From Achromobacter anxifer (GTDB lineage Bacteria; Pseudomonadota; Gammaproteobacteria; Burkholderiales; Burkholderiaceae_B), in assembly GCF_903652925.1 (NCBI RefSeq), contig NZ_CAHLAR010000004.1:62001-126000 (forward strand): a stretch of 64,000 nt of DNA, in the 5' to 3' direction. Below are positions 43,592 to 53,258 of the stretch, piece by piece. The position numbers were made by a program, and so were the translations under genes. The notes under the pieces were generated by a model. That model did no database searches and was not told the DNA's origin. It was given only the letters and a program-made list of their open reading frames with translations. Within the stretch, counting starts at the first letter, position 1, and every line of letters starts with the position of its first letter.

Positions 43592-43710
43592 GAGATTCTC
43601 CTGAATAGGACGATCAGCGCGTTTTTGTGCGCGCATGAACATTTCGACCCTGATGCCGGCGCGGAGTTCGCGCCCGCGGGTCTCCGATATCAACCGATTG
43701 TTTCCGCTGC

Positions 43711-44499
43711 CTATCGAAGCGTACCGCGTGGCGTGTGCCAGGAAAATGTCAGGAGGCTTTCGCCGCTGACCGAGCCGTCGGGGGCAAAGCGCCTTTCATC
43801 GAGCCGGCCGGCGCCGTCGCCGCGCAGCGTCAGCACGCTGGAGCTGCGGGTGCCATAGTTCGGACTGACGATGAAGGGGCTGCTCAATAGCCTTTCCCGA
43901 TCCAGCGGCAGGCCGGTGGCGGGCAAGTCGGCATCGTCGGCCGGATCGCGGTCCGCCAACGCGGCCATCAGCGCGGGCAGGTCGGGCTGGGGGCCGCCGC
44001 GCAGCACGGCCTCGAAGGCCGCCTTGGTGCGCGCGAGCTTGGGCCAGGGCGTGTCCAGCAGGTGGTTGGACAGGGCATACACGCCCGGCGCCAGCGCGCG
44101 TGGTCCGCCATCGCGGTTGCTCAGGTACCAGGCCTCATCGGCGTCGCCCACGATCAGGTTGAAGCCGTTGTAGGCCTGGCCGATGGCGTGCGTCCTGGCC
44201 AGGTATTCCGCCGGCGTCGCGTTGCCGCGCAGGTAGTCTTCCACCAGCGCGCCGCGCGACGGCGCATCGGCGATGGTCTTGCCGGGTTCGCGGAAGTTCG
44301 TCACCAGCGCATAGCGGCCGCCGGTGGTGGCGCCCATCCAAGAGCCTCCGGCCAGGCCGTCGCGCCCCGCATAGACCTCGGGCGCGTCGGACCATTGCGC
44401 GGCGGGCAGGGTGGGGCGTTGATGGAATTCGTCGCGGTTGGCGGCGATCAGCACGGGGATGTCCGGCAGGGCATGCAAGGCCAGTACGGCAAGACACAT
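43711..44499 (-). CDS. NRDE (TANGO2-like) family protein
   Basis: 262 residues, starting with MC and containing the eponymous ANRDE at 19-23 (VLIAANRDEFHQRPT). GTRSSSVLTL near the C-terminus is also conserved. The N-terminal cysteine suggests an Ntn-hydrolase fold; eukaryotic TANGO2 is linked to heme and lipid handling. Gene starts three bases after the FUSC gene stop, so it is likely co-transcribed. Confidence 0.9.
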   Translation of the reverse strand: MCLAVLALHALPDIPVLIAANRDEFHQRPTLPAAQWSDAPEVYAGRDGLAGGSWMGATTGGRYALVTNFREPGKTIADAPSRGALVEDYLRGNATPAEYLARTHAIGQAYNGFNLIVGDADEAWYLSNRDGGPRALAPGVYALSNHLLDTPWPKLARTKAAFEAVLRGGPQPDLPALMAALADRDPADDADLPATGLPLDRERLLSSPFIVSPNYGTRSSSVLTLRGDGAGRLDERRFAPDGSVSGESLLTFSWHTPRGTLR

Positions 44500-44502
44500 G
44501 GT

Positions 44503-46482
44503 TCAGACCTGATTGGGGGATTTGTCGGGTGCGGCCTTGCCTGGCTCTGCGGCGAAATCCGGGCCGGCCAGCGCGGCGCGCAAGGCTTCGAGCTGGGCCG
44601 CCACGTCGCGCAGCGCGGGCGATGGCGAGGCGATGGCGGCGGACGGCATAGCTTCGCCTTGCGCGACCGCGGCGCTCATCTGATGCAGCGAGGCCGCCAG
44701 TTGTGCCAGTTCCGCCGGCGTGGGCGCGGGCTGACCGGGGGGCAGCGACCAGGCGGTGTCGGAGATGGCGTTGGCGACGCGTTCCAGCGCCACCTCCACC
44801 GGCCACCAGGCCAGCGCGCGGTGGCTGACCAGGCGCGGTTCGGACAGGCCGCGCTGCAAGGCGATGCGCAGGTCGGACAGGCGCGCGTAGGCGCTGGCGC
44901 GCAGGTCGTGGCGGCTGGCAGGATCGGCCTGGAACACCGTGTTCAGATAGGCGGCCAGCGTGTCCATGGCGGCCGCGACCGCATTGTCCAGGTTGCCGCG
45001 TTCGATGCGTATCCAGGGCAGGTAGCCCACCAGCAGCACGATGCCCGCGGCCACGCCCACGTCGATCAGCCGCGCCAGCGCGATGGGCCAGCTGCCCGGC
45101 TGCAGCGCGCCGATCAGCAGCATCAGGATGGGCAGCAGGATCGCCGAGAACAGGCCGTAGTTGCGCCGCACCGACCAGGGCAGGAGCGACGCCAGCGCCG
45201 CCACGGTCAGCAGGCTGACGATGCCGTTGCGGTCCAGCGCCAGCACGGTCGCGCTGATCGCCACGCCCACCACGCTGCCCGCGCAGCTTTGCAGCGCGCG
45301 CGCGAACACCGAGCCGAAGTTGGGCTTGAACACCACCACCACGATGAGCGGCACCCAGTACGAGCGCGGCAGCGACGCCGCCAGCGCCACGGCTTCCGCG
45401 GCGACCAGGCACAGGCCCAGCCGTACCAGGTAGCGCAGCGTGGTCGGCCCGGGCCGGTAGGTGCGCGCCAGCACGCGCCAGGGCGTGCGAGGCCGCGCGG
45501 GCGGCAGGCCGGCGAAGGCGTCGGCCTCGGACAGCTTGCCGCCGTCCAGCAAGGGCTGTACTTGGGTCAACGCATCGGCCAACTGGTCCATGCCTGCCTG
45601 CCGCAGGGTGGCGATGTCCTCGCGCGGATCGGGCGTGGCGTCGTTTTCGACGCGATCGGCCAGCCGGTTCATGACGCGCGCGCAGTCCCTCGGCAGCGCG
45701 CGCCCGGCGCGGGCCAGCGCCAGGGCGGCATTGGTCAGCGGCGTGCAGGCCTGCAGTTGCGCGGCCAGGCGCGCCAGCCGGGGTGAGGGTCCCGCCGCCG
45801 CGCGGCGGGCGGCCAGCACGGTGTCGTAGGCGGTGGTCATGGCGGCTTCCATGTCGCGCCGCGCGCTCATGGTGCGCGAAGTGCCGATGGCCGCGAACAT
45901 GGCCGCCAGCTTGCGGTAGGCCATCGCCACCGCGGCGCGTTCCGGCGCGATCGGATTGACCACCCAGCCGCTCAAGGTCAGCGCCAGGCCGAACAGGCCG
46001 CCCGCGCCCACCAGCACCGAAGGCAGCCAGGGCGGCAGCGTGGTGGTCAGGCTGGCGCCCACGATGACGTAGACGGCGAACTGCAGCGTGGCGACGGCGG
46101 CGATGTTGTTGAAGGTGCCGACCAGGCTGGCCGCCAGCACCAGCAGGGTCATGGCGGCGGAGGTCCACAAGCCGTGCCCGGCCACCAGCACGCCCAGGAA
46201 GTAGCCCAGCGCGCCGCCAAACACGGTGGAGCCGATGGACAGCGCGCGGTTACGGTAGGGGCCGCCGTTGTCGCCGGTGATGGCGGGCAGCGCGCCCAGC
46301 GCGACCAGGGCGGCTGCCGCGCTCTGGTCCAGCGCCAGTCCAACGGCCGAGGGCAGGCCGATGGCCAGGGCGGCGCGCAGCGCCACCCAGCGGCTGACGG
46401 GCGAGGGCTCCATGTGCGCCAGGCTCATCAGCCAGCGCATGTTGGAGCCGCGCGCGAGGTGCTTCATCGAAGGGCGGAACAC
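44503..46482 (-). CDS. FUSC-family membrane protein (YccS-like)
   Basis: 659 residues. Two blocks of about five helices, at residues 38-150 and 345-480, separated by an Arg-rich cytoplasmic domain, with VRRNYGLFSAILLPILMLLIGAL typical of the FUSC-like second block. Unlike the FUSC gene at 34808, no HlyD, DUF1656 or OMF genes are adjacent. A possible exporter of organic acids; substrate unknown. Likely operon with the NRDE gene. Confidence 0.88.
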   Translation of the reverse strand: MFRPSMKHLARGSNMRWLMSLAHMEPSPVSRWVALRAALAIGLPSAVGLALDQSAAAALVALGALPAITGDNGGPYRNRALSIGSTVFGGALGYFLGVLVAGHGLWTSAAMTLLVLAASLVGTFNNIAAVATLQFAVYVIVGASLTTTLPPWLPSVLVGAGGLFGLALTLSGWVVNPIAPERAAVAMAYRKLAAMFAAIGTSRTMSARRDMEAAMTTAYDTVLAARRAAAGPSPRLARLAAQLQACTPLTNAALALARAGRALPRDCARVMNRLADRVENDATPDPREDIATLRQAGMDQLADALTQVQPLLDGGKLSEADAFAGLPPARPRTPWRVLARTYRPGPTTLRYLVRLGLCLVAAEAVALAASLPRSYWVPLIVVVVFKPNFGSVFARALQSCAGSVVGVAISATVLALDRNGIVSLLTVAALASLLPWSVRRNYGLFSAILLPILMLLIGALQPGSWPIALARLIDVGVAAGIVLLVGYLPWIRIERGNLDNAVAAAMDTLAAYLNTVFQADPASRHDLRASAYARLSDLRIALQRGLSEPRLVSHRALAWWPVEVALERVANAISDTAWSLPPGQPAPTPAELAQLAASLHQMSAAVAQGEAMPSAAIASPSPALRDVAAQLEALRAALAGPDFAAEPGKAAPDKSPNQV

Positions 46483-46507
46483 GGCGGCCTCATGGCGCGG
46501 CCCGGCA

Positions 46508-46990
46508 TCAGGCCTTGATCAGCGGCGCCTCTTCGGGCGCGGCCAGCCGGAAGTAGTCTTCCGTGTTCAGGAGGATGGAGGCGTCCAGGCGGCCGGCGTT
46601 GAACACGATTTCACCGTGGCGTTCACGCAGGCTGGGGTCCACCAGCAGATGCAGTTCGGGATTGAAGGTGAAGGGCGGAATGGCGCCGATCTCGCATCCG
46701 GTCAGCTCGCGCGCCAGGTCCTGTGAGGCCAGCGAGGCCTTCTTGCCGCCCGCCGCGCGCGCGATCGCGTCCAGGTCGGCCTGCTTGTCGGCCGGGAACA
46801 CGGCCAGCACGTTCTTGCGCTGGTTGGAGGATATCTTCACGCGGCAGACCAGCGCCTTGGCGCCCTGGCTGACCTCGGTGCCGCGGATCGCCGCGACCTC
46901 GACGGAGCGGCCGGCCGCGGGGTGTTCGATCAGGCGGTAGCGGGCCTGGTTCCGGGCCAGCAGGTCTTGCAGGCGTTCGTAGACTTCCAT
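46508..46990 (-). CDS. YbaK/EbsC-family aminoacyl-tRNA deacylase
   Basis: 160 residues. YbaK/ProX fold: RYRLIEHPAAGRSVEVAAIRG, GAKALVCRVK, VFPADKQADLDAIARAAGGKKASLASQDLARELTGCEIGAIPPF. Such free-standing editing domains clear mischarged tRNA such as Cys-tRNA(Pro) or Ala-tRNA(Pro). The exact substrate cannot be told from motifs. Ends 25 bases before the FUSC gene start on the same strand. Confidence 0.88.
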   Translation of the reverse strand: MEVYERLQDLLARNQARYRLIEHPAAGRSVEVAAIRGTEVSQGAKALVCRVKISSNQRKNVLAVFPADKQADLDAIARAAGGKKASLASQDLARELTGCEIGAIPPFTFNPELHLLVDPSLRERHGEIVFNAGRLDASILLNTEDYFRLAAPEEAPLIKA

Positions 46991-47083
46991 GTCGGGCGCG
47001 AAAAGGTAGGGACTGCGGGCGGCGGCCGGAAGTCGGCCCCGTAGGGCGCATGATACGCCCGCCGATGGTGGCGCAGCCGCGCC

Positions 47084-47803
47084 TCAGATTTCGCCGGTGA
47101 AGGCGTAGCCCCAGCCCCACACGGTCCGGATGGGCAGCTCGACGTTCAGCTCCTGCGCCTTGCGCCGCAGGCGGCTGACCACCACGTCAGTGCGCCGCAT
47201 GGAATCGCGGCCGCCTTGCGGGTCCAGGCCCGGCGGGTCGGCGCGCGGCAGCCGCTTGTCGGCCGAGGCGGTGAGCTTGAGCAGGAATTCACGTTCGGCC
47301 AGGGTCAGCGCCAAGCGGGCGCCTTGCGGGCTCACCAGGGTCCAGGCGGCGTCATGGAACTGCCATTTGCCGGCGGCCTCGCCCGCGGCGGCGGGCGCCG
47401 GGCGCGGCTCCGCGTCCGCGGCGCGCCTGCCGGGAGCGGGAATGCGGCGCACCAGCGCCTGCAGCGCCGCGGCGATCTCGGCGGTGCCCACGTCGGATTG
47501 CAGGCAGACGTCCGCGCCGCAATGCAGGCCCAGGATGCGGTTCTCGGGCGTGTCGAAGGTGGAGACGGCGACAATGCCGGCGGTGGTGTCCATGGCGCGC
47601 AGGCCGGCCACGGCCATGCAGAGGTCGGACAGCTCCGCTTCCATGACCAGCAAAGGGGTGCGGCGGGCCTGGAACAGGCGGAACAGGTTGTTGGAGTCTT
47701 CGCACGGCCGGGGCGAGAACCCCATTTCGGCCAGCGCCTCGCCGCGCCGCGCGCGTACCGCGGCGTCGGGAGAGAAGACGATCAGGTCTAGTAGGTCATT
47801 CAT
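47084..47803 (-). CDS. Atypical OmpR-type response regulator
   Basis: 239 residues. N-terminal receiver-like fold (about 3-120) and C-terminal winged helix (LTLAEREFLLKLTASADKRLP, SMRRTDVVVSRLRRKAQELNVELPIRTVWGWGYAF). The receiver is degenerate: the DD pair is reduced to FSPD, the phospho-acceptor position in LLVMEAELSD is Glu, and the conserved Lys is Gln in CLQSD. It is therefore likely to act without phosphorylation. Start MNDLLDLIVF was chosen by domain limits; upstream ATGs exist. No histidine kinase is adjacent. Confidence 0.83.
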   Translation of the reverse strand: MNDLLDLIVFSPDAAVRARRGEALAEMGFSPRPCEDSNNLFRLFQARRTPLLVMEAELSDLCMAVAGLRAMDTTAGIVAVSTFDTPENRILGLHCGADVCLQSDVGTAEIAAALQALVRRIPAPGRRAADAEPRPAPAAAGEAAGKWQFHDAAWTLVSPQGARLALTLAEREFLLKLTASADKRLPRADPPGLDPQGGRDSMRRTDVVVSRLRRKAQELNVELPIRTVWGWGYAFTGEI

Positions 47804-47935
47804 GAATCGATGTGATCTGTGCAGCATGAGCGCATGCATGATGCATCGGTTACAGCGATTTCCTAAACCTCGCACAACGCCATTTTCTGACCCGAATTCT
47901 CGGACATGGTTACAGGGGATGAGCCGGCTGCACCG

Positions 47936-49441
47936 TCATGGTGCGTCGCCGGGCGTTGCGGCATCCATCGCGGGCGGTTCGTTCCACCAGCCGCCGCCCA
48001 GCGCCTGCAGCAGCGCGGCGGTATCGGCATGGCGCGCCGCGTCGGCGGCGGTGCGCGCGATGCGCGTCTGCAGCAGCTGGCGTTGGCTGTCCAGCAGGCT
48101 CAGGTGGCTGATGCCGCCGGCCTGGTAGCGGCCTTGGGCGATGCGCTCGGCCTCGTCGGCGCGGCGCCAGGCCTCGTCGCTGGCCTGGAAGGCGTCGCCG
48201 TCCGTTTGCACGGCGCGCAAGGCGTCGGCGACCTGGCGGAAACCGTCCAGCACCGTCTGCCGGTAGCCGGCGGCCGCGGCGTCGTAGGCGGCTTGGGCCG
48301 AGCGCGTGCGCGCGCGCAGTTCGCCGCCATGGAACAGCGGCTGCACCAGCCCCAGCCCCAGGCTCCAGACGTTCAGCCCGTTGGACAGGTCGCCCACGCG
48401 CGTGCGCTGCGAGCCGAAGCTGGCCGTCAGGGTGAACTGCGGATACTGGTTGGCGACCGCCACGCCGACGTTGGCGGAAGCCTGGTGCCACAGCGCTTCG
48501 GCCGCCAGGATGTCCGGGCGCTGGCGGGTCAGCGCCGAGGGCACGCCGACGGGCACGTCGGCCGGCAGCGTCAGGTCGGCCAGCCGCAGCGGCGCGGAAG
48601 GCAGGTCGGCGGGCGCCAGGCCCAGGTAGGCCGCGAGCTGATGCGTGGCCTGCGCCAGCTGGTATTCCAGCGGCGGCAAGGTCGCCCGCGTCTGCGCCAC
48701 CAGCAGTTCCTGGTTGCGCAGGTCGGCCTGGGAGATGCCGCCCGCCAATTGGCGCTGGCGCATGATGTCCTGCTGGCGTTCCTGCGCCGCCAGCAGTTCC
48801 CGCGTGCCGGCCAGGCGTTCGTTCAGGTCGGCCTGGCGGATGGCGGCGGTGACCACGTTGGCGGCCAGCGACATGCGCGCGGCCTGCAACTCATGCGCCT
48901 GGTAGTCGACTTGCGCGGCCAGTCCCTCCAGCGCGCGGCGGTTGCCGCCGAACACGTCCAGCGTGTAGGAGACGTCGATGGAGGCGTTGTAGAGCGTGAA
49001 GGGCGGAGGCTGCTCGGCCACCGGCACGCCGAAGGCCGCGGGGTCCACCTTCTGCCGCGTCGCCGACAGCTTGGCGTCGACCGAAGGCAGCATGCGGCCA
49101 CCGGTTTCGGCGTTCAGGTCCTCGCTGGCCTGGCGCAGGCGCGCGCGGGCCTGCTCCAGCGTGGGGCTGGTCTGCAGCGCCTGCCGCACCAGCTGGTCCA
49201 ACGCGTCGGAACGGTACAGCCGCCACCATTGCGCGGGGATGTCGACGCCGGCCTGCAGGCGTTGCGCGCCGGCATCCGCGGCGGCTGCGCGCGGCGAGGC
49301 GTAGGCGTCGACCTGCGGCGGCGCCGGGCGTTCGAAGTCCGGTCCGACCGCGCAGCCCGCAAGCAGCGCGCACAGGACCGCGGCGGCCACGCGCGAGGGC
49401 GCGGCGGCGAACGGGAAAGGCAAGGGCGTGGGGCGGGGCAT
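47936..49441 (-). CDS. Outer membrane factor lipoprotein (NodT family)
   Basis: 501 residues. Lipobox LLAGC near residue 30. TolC-like repeats: QWWRLYRSDALDQLVRQALQ, SYTLDVFGGNRRALEGLAAQ, LTRQRPDILAAEALWHQASANVGVA and a final GGGWWNEP. Last gene of the TetR-HlyD-ABC-permease operon, six bases after the permease, so it is the outer membrane duct for this ABC pump. Confidence 0.92.
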   Translation of the reverse strand: MPRPTPLPFPFAAAPSRVAAAVLCALLAGCAVGPDFERPAPPQVDAYASPRAAAADAGAQRLQAGVDIPAQWWRLYRSDALDQLVRQALQTSPTLEQARARLRQASEDLNAETGGRMLPSVDAKLSATRQKVDPAAFGVPVAEQPPPFTLYNASIDVSYTLDVFGGNRRALEGLAAQVDYQAHELQAARMSLAANVVTAAIRQADLNERLAGTRELLAAQERQQDIMRQRQLAGGISQADLRNQELLVAQTRATLPPLEYQLAQATHQLAAYLGLAPADLPSAPLRLADLTLPADVPVGVPSALTRQRPDILAAEALWHQASANVGVAVANQYPQFTLTASFGSQRTRVGDLSNGLNVWSLGLGLVQPLFHGGELRARTRSAQAAYDAAAAGYRQTVLDGFRQVADALRAVQTDGDAFQASDEAWRRADEAERIAQGRYQAGGISHLSLLDSQRQLLQTRIARTAADAARHADTAALLQALGGGWWNEPPAMDAATPGDAP

Positions 49442-49447
49442 GGCGGT

Positions 49448-50593
49448 TCAATCCAGGGTGCGGCGGTAGAACTTCACGGCGGCGGTCATGACGATGACGG
49501 TGAACACCAGCAGTGGCCAGATGCTGGGCCACAGGTCCCACCAGCCGTTGCCCTTGAGCAGGATGCCGCGGATCAGCCGGTTGAAATGCGTCAGCGGCAG
49601 CAGGTTGCCCAGGTACTGCGCCCACATCGGCATGCCCTGGAACGGGAACATGAAGCCGGACAGCAGCATGTTGGGCAGGAAATAGAACATGGTCAGCTGC
49701 ATGGCCTGCAACTGGTTCTGGGCCAGCGACGACAGGGTGATGCCCACCGTCAGGTTGGCGGCCACGAACACCAGCGCCGATAGGTACACGGCCAGCAGCG
49801 AACCCAGGAACGGCACATGGAAGACGAAGTGCGCGGCCAGCAGGATGATGCTGGACTGGATCAGGCCGATGGCGATGTAGGGCACGATCTTGCCCGTCAT
49901 CACTTCGATGGGCCGCACCGGCATCGCCAGCAGGTTTTCCATCGTGCCGCGTTCGCGCTCGCGCGTCATGGCGAGGCCGGTCATCATCACCAATGTCATG
50001 GTCAGGATCACGCCCATCAGGCCTGGCACGGTGTTGTACTGCGAGATCTGCTCTTCGTTGTAGAGCTGGTGCACCAGCACGTCGAACGGCGGCTGGCCGC
50101 CGGCCAGGCCGGCCAGCGGTCCGGTCAGGTCCTTCTGCGCCACCGCTTGCGACAGTTGCGTGGCCGCGCCTATGGCCAGCCCGGTCGCCATGGGGTCGGT
50201 GGCGTCGGCCTCGATCAGCAGCGCGGGGCGTTCGCCGCGCAGCAGCTTGCGGCTGAAGTCCGGCGGTATGGTCAGGACGAACAGCACGCGGCCCTGGGCC
50301 AGCGCGGTGCGTCCCGCCTCTTCGTTGTCCAGTTCCTCGATGATGTGAAAGTAGTCCGAGGATTTCATCGCCGCGACGAAGCTGCGCGTGAAGGGGCTGT
50401 GGTCCGCGGTAATGACCGCGGTGGGCATCTGCTTGGGGTTCGTGTTGATGGCGTAGCCGAACAGCGCCAGCTGCATGATGGGCAGGCCCACGATCATGCC
50501 GAAGGTGATGCGGTCGCGGCGCAGCTGCAGGAACTCCTTGAGCACCATGCTCCACCAGCGCGACCAGGAAAAGCCTTGCAGATGGCGCATCAT
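49448..50593 (-). CDS. ABC-2 type export permease (YhhJ-like)
   Basis: 381 residues. N-terminal helix then a periplasmic domain (about 50-170) and five C-terminal helices including MTLVMMTGLAMTRERERGTMENLLAMPVRPIEVMTGK, the ABC-2 signature, and FLPNMLLSGFMFPFQGMP. With the ATPase it forms the pump core. Overlaps the ATPase gene by four bases. Confidence 0.9.
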   Translation of the reverse strand: MMRHLQGFSWSRWWSMVLKEFLQLRRDRITFGMIVGLPIMQLALFGYAINTNPKQMPTAVITADHSPFTRSFVAAMKSSDYFHIIEELDNEEAGRTALAQGRVLFVLTIPPDFSRKLLRGERPALLIEADATDPMATGLAIGAATQLSQAVAQKDLTGPLAGLAGGQPPFDVLVHQLYNEEQISQYNTVPGLMGVILTMTLVMMTGLAMTRERERGTMENLLAMPVRPIEVMTGKIVPYIAIGLIQSSIILLAAHFVFHVPFLGSLLAVYLSALVFVAANLTVGITLSSLAQNQLQAMQLTMFYFLPNMLLSGFMFPFQGMPMWAQYLGNLLPLTHFNRLIRGILLKGNGWWDLWPSIWPLLVFTVIVMTAAVKFYRRTLD

Positions 50594-51564
50594 GGCGGGC
50601 TCGCGAAGTTGTCGGTGGAGCGGTTCATCAGGTAGATGAAGACGTCCTCCAAGCTGGTGTCGATGCGCTCCAGGCCCAGGTCCTGGCCGGCGATGGCCTC
50701 CCTGAGCGTGCGTTCCAGCAGCGCCGCGTCGCGGCCGCTGACGTGCAGCGCGGAACCGAAGGCCACGGTCTGGTCCACGCCCGGCGCGCCGCGCAGGCGC
50801 TGCGCCAGCGGCACCAGGTTGTGGCCGTGGATGGCCCAGGTGGTCAGGTCCTGTTCGGCGATGACGTCCTCGGCCGTGCCCTGCGTCAGCAGCCGGCCGT
50901 ACGAGATGTAGGCCAGCTTGTGGCAGCGCTCGGCCTCGTCCATGTAGTGGGTGCTGACCAGCACCGAGATGCCGCGCGCCGCCAGCTCATGCAGCTGCTC
51001 CCAGAAGTCGCGCCGGGCCGTCGGGTCCACGCCGGCCGTGGGTTCGTCCAGCAGCAGCAGCTTGGGCTTGTGCAGCAGGCAGGCCGCCAGGGCCAGCCGC
51101 TGCTTCCAGCCGCCGGACAGGGAGCCCGTCAGCTGGCCCGCGCGGCTTTGCAGCCCCAGGTCTTCCAGCGCGCGCTCCACGGTCGTGCGGCGCTCGGGCA
51201 TGCCGTACATGCGCGCCACGAAATCCAGGTTCTCGCGTATGGTCAGGTCATCCCAGTAGGAGAACTTCTGCGTCATGTAGCCCACGTGCCGCTTGATCTG
51301 CGCGCTGTCGCGCAGGATGTCGAAGCCCAGGCAGGTGCCGCTGCCCGAATCCGGCGTCAACAGGCCGCACATGAGGCGGATGCAGGTGGTCTTGCCGCTG
51401 CCGTTGGGCCCCAGGAAGCCGAAGATCTCGCCTTCGCGCACCTGCAGCGACACGTCGTTGACGACGTGCTTGTTGCCGAAGCGCTTGTTCAAGCCGTGCA
51501 CGTCGATGACGTACTGGCCGGCGGACGCTTGGGGGGCGGGCGGCGCGGCGGCGGGCGCGTTCAT
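50590..51564 (-). CDS. ABC export ATPase
   Basis: 324 residues. Walker A GPNGSGKT at 52-59, signature SLSGGWKQRLALAACLLHKP, Walker B LLLLDEPTAGVDP, H-loop VSTHYMDEAERC. A C-terminal regulatory part follows (about 240-324). The GGW signature variant is typical of multidrug ABC-2 exporters. Overlaps both neighbours by four bases. Confidence 0.93.
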   Translation of the reverse strand: MNAPAAAPPAPQASAGQYVIDVHGLNKRFGNKHVVNDVSLQVREGEIFGFLGPNGSGKTTCIRLMCGLLTPDSGSGTCLGFDILRDSAQIKRHVGYMTQKFSYWDDLTIRENLDFVARMYGMPERRTTVERALEDLGLQSRAGQLTGSLSGGWKQRLALAACLLHKPKLLLLDEPTAGVDPTARRDFWEQLHELAARGISVLVSTHYMDEAERCHKLAYISYGRLLTQGTAEDVIAEQDLTTWAIHGHNLVPLAQRLRGAPGVDQTVAFGSALHVSGRDAALLERTLREAIAGQDLGLERIDTSLEDVFIYLMNRSTDNFASPP

Positions 51565-52529
51565 TGCAGCACCGCCTCCACCGGCTGGCCGGGATGCAGC
51601 CGGGTGGCGGCCTCGGGCGCGGGTCGGGCCTGCACCATGTAGACCAGCTTGCTGCGGCTTTCGCGGCTGTAGATGACCGGCGGCGTGTACTCGGCCTGGG
51701 CCGAGATGTAGTCGATGCGTACGGGGATGGGATCGCCGCAGGCGTCGCAGCGCACGCTTGCCTGCTGGCCCACCTTGAGCGCGCCCAGGGCCGTTTCCGG
51801 CACGAAGAAGCGCACCTTGATATTGCCCGGCGGCAGCAGACTGACCACCGGACTGCCCGCGGGCACCCATTCGCCGACGCGGTACAGCGTGTCGAAGACC
51901 AGTCCCGCGGCCGGCGCGGTCAGGCGTTTCTGCGCCAGCGTCCACTCCGCCTGGGCCAGCGCGGCCTTGGCCGCGTCCACCTGCGCGGCCTGGGCGCGGC
52001 GCTGGTCATCGCGGCCGGGCAGGCGCGCCACTTCCAGCTGGGCCTGCAATTCGCGCACCCGCGCCGCGTCCGACTGCGCCTGCTCGCGGCTGTCGTCCAG
52101 TTGCGCGCGGGCGATGCCGCCGATGCGGAACTGGTCGGTGTCGCGCCGCAGCTGCGCGGCCGAACGGCGGCTGGCGGCCTCGGCCTGCGCCAGCTGGGCG
52201 CGGGTCACGTCCACTTCGGGCGGACGCTTGCCGGTGGCGATGTCTTCCTCCTGGGCCACGGCCGCGGCCAGCTGCGCGCTGGCCTGGTCGCGCGCGGCGG
52301 TTTCGCGCGTGGCCTCCAGCGAGAACAGGGGGGCGTCGGCCGCCACCTGCTGGCCGCGCCGCACCGGCAGTTCGGCCAACCGGCCGGGCTCGGAGGACGC
52401 GACGTAGACGTACTCGCCTTCGGCATAGCCCTGGTAGAAGGCGCCGTCGTCCTTGCCGCAACCGCCCAGGGCAAGCAGGGCCAGCGCGCAAGCGGGCAGG
52501 GGGCGGCGCAGGGCGGAAGGGATGCGCAT
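51561..52529 (-). CDS. HlyD-family periplasmic adaptor lipoprotein
   Basis: 322 residues. Lipoprotein signal with GGC after LALLAL. YVYVASSEPGRLAELPVRRGQQVAADAPLFSLE is the first lipoyl half, a coiled coil spans about 75-180, and LTAPAAGLVFDTLYRVGEWVPAGSPVVSLLPPG is the second half. Anchored to the inner membrane by lipid, it bridges the ABC pump and the OMF. Starts two bases after the TetR gene. Confidence 0.9.
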   Translation of the reverse strand: MRIPSALRRPLPACALALLALGGCGKDDGAFYQGYAEGEYVYVASSEPGRLAELPVRRGQQVAADAPLFSLEATRETAARDQASAQLAAAVAQEEDIATGKRPPEVDVTRAQLAQAEAASRRSAAQLRRDTDQFRIGGIARAQLDDSREQAQSDAARVRELQAQLEVARLPGRDDQRRAQAAQVDAAKAALAQAEWTLAQKRLTAPAAGLVFDTLYRVGEWVPAGSPVVSLLPPGNIKVRFFVPETALGALKVGQQASVRCDACGDPIPVRIDYISAQAEYTPPVIYSRESRSKLVYMVQARPAPEAATRLHPGQPVEAVLQ

Positions 52530-52531
52530 GA

Positions 52532-53257
52532 TCAGCGTCCTGGGGTGGCGGAAGTCGGGGCGGGCGCGGAGAACAGGCCGCCGGTGAGCATGGCGATGGC
52601 GTGGGCCGCTATCGCGTGGCTGTCTATGGCTTGCGGCTGCGCGGCGTCCTGCAGCACGCGGCGCCACAGGCCGGAGGTGGCCAGCGGCAGCAGGGTCAGG
52701 CCCAGGACGGAAAGAAAGACCAGGCGCGGCTCCACGCCCGGGGTGATGGCGCCAGCGCGCTGGCATTCGGCGATGAGGCCGATGAAGGCTTGCAGGCGGT
52801 CGGCCGGCAGATGGCGCAGCACGCGCTCGCGCAACTGGCCGCCTTCGTTGACGACCTCGTGCAGCCACAGGCCGGGTAGCCAGGGCCGCTCGGCCGCGCT
52901 CTGCACCAGCCGGCCGACGACTTCGGCGATGAAGGCGCGCGCGGCCTCCGCCGGATCCGCCGGAGGCTGTTGCGCCTGCGGCAGCGGCGACCAGACGTAG
53001 CCGATGACCGGCACGATGCGTTCCAGCACCACCGCGTCGATCAGCTGGTCGCGGCTCTTGAAGTAGTAATGCACCATCGCCGTGGTGACGCCGGCGCGTT
53101 GCGCGATGTGCGTGAGAGTGGTTGCCGCGACGCCCTGGGCCGCGAACAGGCCGGTGGCGATGTCCAGCAGATTGGCGCGGGCGGCGGCATTGTCGGGACG
53201 CGGCGGGCGGCCGGGCCGGCGGGAGGGAGCGGTAGGAGCGGAACGCATGTTGTGCAT
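52532..53257 (-). CDS. TetR/AcrR-family repressor of the ABC efflux operon
   Basis: 241 residues. TetR helix-turn-helix: LLDIATGLFAAQGVAATTLTHIAQRAGVTTAMVHYYFKSRDQLIDAVV. A ligand domain follows. First gene of the five-gene efflux operon, which it should repress until a drug binds. ATGs at 53257 and 53248 are both possible. An AT-rich palindrome lies directly upstream. Confidence 0.9.
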   Translation of the reverse strand: MHNMRSAPTAPSRRPGRPPRPDNAAARANLLDIATGLFAAQGVAATTLTHIAQRAGVTTAMVHYYFKSRDQLIDAVVLERIVPVIGYVWSPLPQAQQPPADPAEAARAFIAEVVGRLVQSAAERPWLPGLWLHEVVNEGGQLRERVLRHLPADRLQAFIGLIAECQRAGAITPGVEPRLVFLSVLGLTLLPLATSGLWRRVLQDAAQPQAIDSHAIAAHAIAMLTGGLFSAPAPTSATPGR

Positions 53258-53258
53258 C

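Noticed and set aside
44062-45786. Antisense frame opposite the second FUSC gene
   Set aside because: Composition and position show it to be a shadow of the membrane protein gene.
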